Part shown: one piece after another, positions 1 through 9,000 of the stretch | Numbering within the stretch: the first letter of the stretch is position 1 | Layout of the letters: each line of letters opens with the position of its first letter | Origin: Rhodospirillaceae bacterium | GTDB lineage: Bacteria > Pseudomonadota > Alphaproteobacteria > Rhodospirillales > Casp-alpha2 | Direction: 5' to 3' | NCBI GenBank assembly: GCA_002706405.1 | Contig: PALN01000030.1 | Coordinates: 24,878 to 88,877, forward strand | DNA: 64,000 nucleotides | Notes under the pieces: generated by a model | The model's input: only the letters and a program-made list of their open reading frames with translations | What the model was told of the DNA's origin: nothing | Databases searched by the model: none | Position numbers and translations under genes: made by a program

Positions 1-3000
1 TATTCTTTGAAGTCGCCCGACAGGATATTGGGTGCCTGACGGCGACGGTTCTCGATGCGACCGTACAAGTATAGCGGCATCGTGCCTTCGGCCGGTTTTG
101 GAAAGACCTGGATATTTTTGTCGAACGCGAGGGGCACCGGGTTCGATGGTTCCACCGGCGGTGTCAGCGGCGGCTCTTCCTTGGGCAGGTAGCCGGCGGT
201 TCCCTCGAAACGCCAGGGCCCTCTTGGATTACGTCCCAGTTGGTTGATGTCGCCGGTGTAGAAGTAGTTGGTGTTATTGCTTTCGTGATAGCGGAAGAAC
301 GGCACCGTGTTGGGGATGTCACGATTGTAGACGTATCCCGCCACACCATCGAAACTGAAGCCGCGCTGACCGCCTCGGTAGGGGTTGGGGTCGGTCGTGT
401 AGACGTGGTTCTGCCCCTTCCGCGCCGTTCGCCAGAAACGGAACAGAGGCACGGTTCCAGGGGCCCGCTTGGCGAAGATCATGCCGACCTTGCCGTCATA
501 GGCCCAGCCGTCGCGCCCCTTGCCGAACTGTTCCGGGTCGGCGGTATGGTAGTACTCATTCGTGCTGCGCTTCCAATAGCGCATGAACGGCACCGGCGGA
601 TCGTTGCTGATCGGCGTCTTGAAAGCAGCTTCCAGGGCCTTGGATTCCCGGTCGAGCGCCGGATTGACCACGCGGCCCTTGAACGGGTCAAAGGGCAGCC
701 AAAGATCCGTATGCTTGTCGCCGATGCGCCCGCATCCCCATAGGACGATCTTTCCCCGGTTGATGGCCAAGCAGGCCCCGCCGCTTCCATCCTTGCGGTG
801 CGCGATGATCTGCCCCGTTGTCAGGAATTCCATCTTCAGAACTTCCCGCGAATTGCAGGATTCCAAGGTCACGACACCGCCTTCATGATACCGGCGGGCG
901 CCCATGCAGCCGCCTTTCACGTTTCGCAGGTATCCATCACCGTAGAACCGCCAGCTTTGATTCCATTTGCCGTGGCAGCCCCAGGGGATCAGATCCACGC
1001 CTGCCTGGTCCCTTGCCCCTCGGATGTCGGCGCACCAGCCTTTATCGCGGTTCGCAATGGAATAATGACGCAGCAGGAAATTATCCGGAATCCAGCAGCG
1101 CTTGAGGCTGTCGTTCCACCGTTCGCTGCCCCGGCAGTCAGATGGCCGCGGGCAATCGCCCAGGCGCAGCAATTTGCAATCCAGTTGCTGCAGCTTATTG
1201 ATGATGTCGCCGGCGAACTTGCCAACGGCGCCGACCACCACGTTGGCCGCGTTCGCCACATCGCGCAGGCCCTGGGCCGCCACGTCGACCGCCGCCGCCG
1301 CCATACCGGCAACGCGGCTGCCGCATTGCAAAGCGTCCTTGGGCGACGGCAGGGAGATCTTCGGCTGAAACTTGACGGCCTGGACAAAGTCGATGGGTTG
1401 GGCCGTTCCCTGATTGACCTTGAGCGCAAGGTTGCGGATGTCCCCTGCCCCCATGGTGGTCTGCGAGGAAAAGCGCGCGCAAGGATGGGTCGAGCGGAAC
1501 GAGACGTTGGTTTCCGTCAGGTCGCCGTCCAGGTTGAAATGGATCGAGTCCTTGAAACCCAGCGCTGCCGTCGACATGTCGAGCTTGATCTGATGGCTGA
1601 GCCCGGACGGGTTCAGTTCGTAGTGCAACGTGGTTTCGCTGCGCGCCAGATTTCCCAGCACGCCGAGCGGCAAACCGACATTGATCTCGGATTTGGAATC
1701 GAGCGTCAGTCCCGATTTGTTGTCGAGGTAGGCCGTGGTTTGCGAGAACGGGAGCCCCAGGGCATTGAGCTTGCCGGTGATCTTGAAACGGCTCGACGTA
1801 TCCCGTTCCGCACTCAGGCTGGCGCTTTCCAACGACACCAGCCCCAAGTTGATCTTGCCCAACGTGAAGGGGTGATCGATCAGATAGGCAAAGAAGCTTT
1901 TCCCCATGGCGGCGCCGATGGCGGCGGCGGGCAGAACCTCAACCGGGTTGGCCGACGCCCAGGCCGGCTTGACCTTGGCCACGGCCGGTTCCTTCATACG
2001 CGTGCCGAAGAAGCTGTGATCGACCTCCAGCGTCACCTCGCCGCCCTTGAGAAAGTCCACCAGTTTGCCGCGGAACTTGGCGCCATGGATGAAGATCGGA
2101 GTCGACGACTTGATGGCGTCGAACACGACCTTCGGAATGCCCATCCGAGGGAAGACTTCGTCCGAGATCAGCTTGTCGATTTCCGTCTTGGTATCGGCCT
2201 CGACCAGGAATTCGCGCGCGCCCAACACATCGCCGCTGTCTGTTTGCGCCAAGAACCGGGTCTTGATCACTCGGCCCAAATCCCGTTCCAGTTCGAAATG
2301 GATGCGGTCCTTGGAAAACTCGATATCGATGTTTTCCTTGGCGCCCAGGAAATCGGTGTTCCCCGATACCTTGAAATGGGGCAGTTGCTTGATGTTGGCG
2401 ACGATGTCGACTTTGGCATTCTGGACCTTGAGAATCGGCGGCAAGGTGATGTCGGCAAGATCGCCTTTCAAGATCAGGCCGTCCGACAAGGTCAGACGCA
2501 GGTCTGTCCCGCCCAGGCGCTTCTTGTTCCCGAACAAGGACATATAAGCGCCGCCGCCGACGCGCACGCCCATGGTATCCAGCGTATCGTCACGCCCGGG
2601 AATCTTGGCCCCCGGCGTGGCAAAGAAGATGACCGGATCGACGACGCTCAAGGTCGGCAGGGGCAGTTCATCCACGCGGATGATGTCGAAAATGCTGCGT
2701 TTGAGGATTTCCGTTTGGAGGTACTTGGCGGCGTCGCGGGATTTCTTGTCGGGCAGGACCTTGAGAACCTCATTGGCCATCGGCCCGCCCAGGACACCCT
2801 TGAAGTTGGCCTCCATCATTTCCAGCGACGTCCATTGGCTCAGCTCGCCTTTGACCTTGTAGGCGACAGCCAGTTTTTTCGGCAGCGGGATGGAGGTCGA
2901 GAAGTTGATGTTGACCAGGAAATCCGCATCCGCCGTCACCGTGCGGTCCTGTTTGCGGCCCAAACCGGTCACGATCGCCGAAGCCCCAACACCGAATTCG

Positions 3001-6000
3001 ACGCTGCCTTCGGAATCAAATCCGATCAGGATCGCCGGGTTGCGGAAGGTATGATTCTTGGAAATGCCGAACGGCTGATGCCAATCGCCTTTCATGTTGG
3101 CGGCCAGCTTGAAACTGCCGGCCCAGGACACGGCGTCGAACGACGTATACAGGTCACCGCCAAACTTCAGCTTGTCGGACTTGCTCGGCGTGCTCAGGCG
3201 CGGCACGTCCAGGGTGATGTTACCGTTGACGCCAAGGCCCATCTGCAGCTTCGGCACGTCGACGAACAGGAAGCCTTCGGCACCGACACTGTCGATGGAT
3301 ACCAACTGACGCCATGGCTGGCCCTCGGGCAGCTTGAAATTGGGCAGGCGCGCGTCCAGGCGCGCTTCCAGGTTGCCGTCGAACACCCCCTTCAGGCTAC
3401 CGGCCAGCAACAGCGGCCCGTCCACGGCCTTGAAGATGTTGACGTCGCGGGTCGCGACCTGGCGGACCGCCGACGGCAGGTTTTCTTCCGACAGGGCCGC
3501 GATCAAGGACACCCCGGCTCCGAACGGCAGGGTGCGTTTGTCGCCACCCGATTTCGGCATCAGTCCCTCGACCATGGACAGCAGGCCCGCCGGCAGGTCC
3601 CCGACGGGAACGTTCGACAGGTCCGCCGTGGAAATGGCGAACACCGATTCAGGCAGGGAGATCTGGGCCGCCCCTTCCAACACCTGCTTGAACTTGCTGG
3701 CCGGGCCCGAGTTCCCGACTAGGTCGGTGATCTTGAACGGATCGGCCTTGACCAGGGCAATGGGCTTGCCGCCGTGCAGGAAGATCGCCCCCTCGCCGCC
3801 GATGCCCAGCTTGTCGATGCGCACCTTGCCCCCCAGGCCGCCGGTGCCGATCCACAGATTGGCGAAACTCAGCTCGTTGATGCCCTTGAGCCCGCCGATC
3901 AGCGGCAGTTTGGCGACGTCGATCTTGCCGGGGATCGTGAACCGCAGTTCCGGGGCGGCATTGGACTTGAGGGTCAGAGAACTGACGGCCTCGAATTCCT
4001 GCTTGTCGAGCCGCGCCATGGTCGAAAGCGATGCATCCAACAGCGCCCGGCCCTCCGCCGTGCGCTCGATTGCGCCGCTCAGGGCCAGATTGTTCAGCCC
4101 CAGAAACGGCAGTCCGAAGGCCTTGTCCCAGTTGACGGTGGAAGTCGACCGCACGGCCAGCCGGAACGCCTTGCCGCCCGTGGTCTTTTCGATGTCGATG
4201 CCACCATCGAAGGCCAAGGCATGTCCCGGCAGGTTGAGGACCAGGTCACCGGCCATGCCGACGCGCAGCCTGACCTCGCCCGTCGATTGCCCCTTGATAT
4301 CGGTGACCGGCGTCCCCTTGATCAGGAAAGACGGTGCGCCGAGGGTCAGCACCTTGTCGATGCCGGGCAGATTGATGGCCGGCAGGCGGGCTTCCAGATC
4401 GACCGCGGCGACGGCCTGTTTCAAGGCATCGCCGCTCAACCCTCGGCCGGTGCCGCCCGGCCGGGATGCCAGTACAATCGACGGCAGTACGCCGGCGACT
4501 TCCAGGGTGTCCTCCTTGACCCCGACAAAGGCCAGGGCCTTGGCCAGGGGGCTCTCGGCCTTGGGTTCGACAATGAAGCCCGCGCGCAGCCCCTGGGACG
4601 GCGGCAGCGCGCCGTCGCGCGACACCAGTTTGAGCGCCGCCGTGACACTGTCCGGATAGGCGTCGTTCTCAGGATACGCGTCTTTCTCGCCGGGCACGTA
4701 GACCAACGCCCCCCGAGTCAGCTTGGCGTTGTCCAAGGGCGTGCCGCGCACACCCGGAATGAAATCGGCGGCATCCACGCTTTCCGGCACCAGGGCGACG
4801 AAGGGTTTCTTATCCTTCTTGAAATCGAACACCGCCAGAGTCGTCTGGGAACCGCGCAACTGGACCGTGCCGGAAATCACTTCCGAGCCGATGCGGGCAT
4901 CGGTCAGGGCGAGATCGCCGATCCCGGGCACCGACGTGCCGATCAGGTCCTGCACGGTGATGTCCGACGCCACCGCCAATTGCAGGCGAGGATCGGCCTT
5001 GTTCAGGTCGACGCTGCCCGTCAGGCGCAGACGGTCGCTGCCGCCCTCGACATCCAGACCGACCCCGTCCACCCGTGCCGCAAGCCGCAGGCTGCCCGCG
5101 AGGGCCAGTGGCGCCACCCCCGGCAGCGTGACCTGCATGTCGCCGGTGATGCGGGTTACCAGGGCGACCTTTCCATTCTCCGACAATCCCTGAATACGCA
5201 GCATGGGATCGTCAAAGGCGACCACATCACGGACACCCGGCAGGTTCACGGCCGGCAGTTTGGTTTCCAGGTCGACCTTTTGAACCAGCCCTGCGACGAC
5301 CTCTTTGGCGCGGGTCTTGATGGCGCTGTTACCGCCACCGCCGCCGCCCGACACCAAGGATTTCAGCACCTCTACCGGCAACACGCCCGATAGTTTCAGT
5401 GGCTGCCCACCCCCGCTGCCGGTGAAGGCGAACAATTTCTTCAGGGCCGGCAGATCGCCGGGTTTGAGGAAGCTTTTCAGATTGAGCCCGGGGCGGAACG
5501 ACGACCCGCCACCGCCGAAGGGACTGAGCAAGGGACCGACGGCGGTTCTCACCTTGTCGGGCAAAGCCGCCACATCGAAGGGCAGACGCAAGGATTTGTT
5601 ATCGCCCGATTGACCGGGGATATAGGTGAACACGGCCTGCGGCAATGTCAGGCCGGCGATGGGCGACGATCCCAGGCCGGGAATGAATTCGGACGGCTTC
5701 AACCCGGCGGCGGATAGCGTCACCGCCCAGCGCCCTTCCGTGCGGAACGCGCCGACCGTGGTCTCGAAGCCCTTCAAGGCGATCTTGGCGACCAGATAAT
5801 CCGTGTCCCGCTCGACCTCTTTCAGGTTGAGATCGCCGATCACCGGAATGTCCACGCCGAGCAGACTGGACAGGGTCTGTTCACCCGAGAACTTGAGCCT
5901 GAAATCACGCGGCGATCCCGGCAAGGGCAACGAGGCTTCGATAAGAGCCTTTCGTCCGCCCGGGTCGAGGGCCGAGCCCGCGAAGGTCAGCCGCCGCTTG

Positions 6001-9000
6001 CCCCCCTCCATCGGCTCGGTGGTGAAGGATCCGTCGCCTTCATAGACGCGCCCCGGTCCCGGCAGGGTAAAGCGGATCGAGGTATCGACGCGCGTGGTCA
6101 ATCCCGTGTCGCTTCCCTTCAGGGCGAGAACCGGGCGCGACGGGAAATTGATGGCCACGGGGCCGATCTTGTTGAAACTCAGGGTCGGCAGGGTCGCCGT
6201 CAGATCGATGGCGGCGATCAGGTCCTTCCCCGACGCCGTGAAGGGATTGGCGTTGAATCGGCCTTCGATCTCGAGCGGGTCCGTCAGGCGGATGCCCAGC
6301 CCGCCCAGCAGGTCCGCCAACTGGCCGCCTTGCTTCGGCCGCGCCATCAGTTCGGCATTGAATCCGTCGCCGACCTTGGCCAGGTCGAAACGCCCGACGA
6401 GTTCTGCCGGGAACCCGGTTTCGGACAAGGTCTCCTTGCGGCCCTGGGGCAGGTACAGGAAGGTCGTGCGTTCAAGCGTCGCCGCGTCCAGGGCCGTGCC
6501 GGCCAAGGCGGGCAGAATCTGGGCTGCATCCAGGTCTGCCGCAACCACGGCCAGGGCCGGTTTCTTATCGCGGGCGAAATCAAAAGCCGTGGCCTGGAAC
6601 GTCGCGCCCTTGACCATGATCTCACCGCTGACCAGCCCGGCGCGGATGGCGGCCTTGGTCAGTGCCACATCCGACAGGCCGGGCACGTTCAAGCCCATGA
6701 CATTGGCCAGCGTCAATCCCTCGCCGTCCAGGGCCAGCGCCAGATCCGCCTTGCGTCCCCCGCCCGTGGCCAGCGATCCGGACAGGGTCAACTGCCCCGC
6801 CACATTGTTCAGCCGCCCGGTGCCGTTGACCGCCGCCGCCAGATTGCGGCCCGCATCCAGGGTGAGCGTGATTTCATGATCCATGTTGCCCGACGTGGGC
6901 GTGCCCGGCAGGACGAAATCGAAGGCGCCGGTGATTGCCGTGGTAAGCGCCGCGCCGTTCGCGCCCTCGCCGCCCGTCAGCTTTATCTGGGCCGCCCGTG
7001 ACGACAGATAGTCACCAACCCCCGGCAGCTTGATCGCCGGAACCGGAATGGTGAGGTCCGTTTTCTGGATGATCTTGGCGACAACCGTCCCGGCCAGTTT
7101 CTTGGCCTTGGCCGCCGCCCCGCCGGACCCACCGCTTTTCCCCTTGGGCAGTTTGTCGCGGATGAAGGCAAGCGCCTCGCCCGGCATGACCGCCTTCAGC
7201 TTGAACGGTTTGCCGCCACCGCCGGCGCCCAGTTTGGTCAGCAAGTCGGACAGCTTGCCCAATTTGGTGGGATCAACGGCCGACACCAGGTTCAGGCCGG
7301 GTAGCAGCCTGCTGCCGCCCGACGGCCCGGACAGCCTGCCCGCCAGATGCCTGATCCCCTCCGGCAGTTTGTCCAGGGCCAGGCCGTCCCCACCGCCGCC
7401 GCCGAGTGTCGGCAGATAAGCGAACACAAGATCACCCAAGCGAACATCCGCCAGTGGCGTTGCCCCCAGGCCGGGAATCACCGACAGACCGGGCAGGTCC
7501 GAGACCTCCATCGTCATCAGCCGAGCCAGGGGGTTGCCGCCGCCGCCACCGCCACCAAGGGCCGCGAGGTTGACCGTGAACTTCGTGTCGCCCAGCGCCA
7601 GGGTCCCCTGGACATGACCCAAGGACAATTTCGCTTCGGCCAGGCGCAGGCTGCCGATGCCGGGCACTTCCGTGCCCAGTAGGTCCGACAGGGTCAGGCC
7701 GTTGTCGATGGAAACCGAGAAATCCTTGGCCTTGGCCAGGTTCTTGAAATCAAGCGGAGCTTCCGCCGTCAGGTGCAGTTTGGAGGCAGCCTCGATATCG
7801 ACCGTGGCCATGCGCTGGGCGCCCTGCCCGGTTATGCGGGCGTCGACCTGTACCTGCTCATCACGCCCGACGATGGGAATGGTAAAGGTGCCCCCGGATT
7901 TCAGGGCCAGTTCCATGGCCCCGGCCGCGTCACTGGTCAGCGCCAGTTCCGTCACGTCCGACAACTTGAACAGGTTTTCCAGCCCCGGCAGGGTCAATCG
8001 CGGCAGTTGCGCCTTCAAGGACAATCCGGCCAGGACCTTGGGTGCCCGCCCCCCGGCAACTGCCTTGACCACGGCAGCGGGAATATCGCCCGATAGAAAG
8101 GCCGTCTCCGTTATGGGCACGCCGAGACGCCGGGCCAATCGCGCCAAGGGGTCGTCACCGTCGAACGACAGACGGCTGAGGAACGAAATCCCCGGCTTGA
8201 GAACGATGCTGCCGCCTTCCAGCGTTTTCTTCAAGGACTGGGCCATGGCGGTCGGCAGGCTGTCGATCGCCTCCACGCCACTGCCGGGCCCGGCAATGAG
8301 GATCGCCGTCTCCGGTAACTCCAGACCGGCCAGGGGCGTGCGGTTCAATCCCGGCAGATAGGCCGCCGGGCGTACCCCGCGACTGACATCGATCACGGCC
8401 AGACGGGCATCCGGCTTATCGACGATGGTGATGGTGGACCGGGCATTGCCCTGGCCCAAGGCGCCGGAAATGACCTTGCGGCTCAGATAGACGTCCTGAA
8501 TTTCCAAATCCGCCAGACCCGGCACCTGGAGGCGTGACAGATCTCCCAACCGGAAACCACCGGCCAGTGCCAAGCTCAGGTCAACCGGACGCTTGTTGCG
8601 GATGGCTCCCGTCAGGGTGACCCGCTGACCGCCTCGAATATCCTCGCCTTGGGCATCGACCTCGTCACCCTGCCAACGGAATGCGCCGTCGGACCGGGCC
8701 GCGGCGGCGAATTCGAAATAGCGCGGCGCCTTGGCCCCCGGCAACGTCAAGGTGCCGCCGAAATCCAACCCTGCGGAAACCTTGCCCGACGATCCGCCCT
8801 CGAAGACGAACTCCGCCCGGTCGGCAAGACGGAACAGGTTGCTTAGACCGACCCCCTCCAATCCCGACACTTCACCCCGCAGGCGCAGGGTCGCCAGGAC
8901 GCGCTTCAGCCGTCCGCGCGCATCGCCACTGCGCCAAGCCTCGGCTGCGGACTCATCGGGTTCGTCGAACACCAGGGGATCGATCTGGCCGACGATCTTG

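Noticed and set aside
798..5393. Long plus-strand open frames (974 and 539 codons) over 798-3722 and 3774-5393, and many shorter ones up to 10.9 kb
   Set aside because: They lie antisense to the continuous minus-strand giant gene. They are rich in Gln, Arg, His and Asp, as expected of shadows of Leu/Asp/Gly/Ala coding, and have no signal, domain or ribosome site.
7540..7560. Short GCC/GGC triplet runs in the giant gene as a DNA repeat or fragile element
   Set aside because: They simply encode in-frame poly-glycine linkers between protein repeats.
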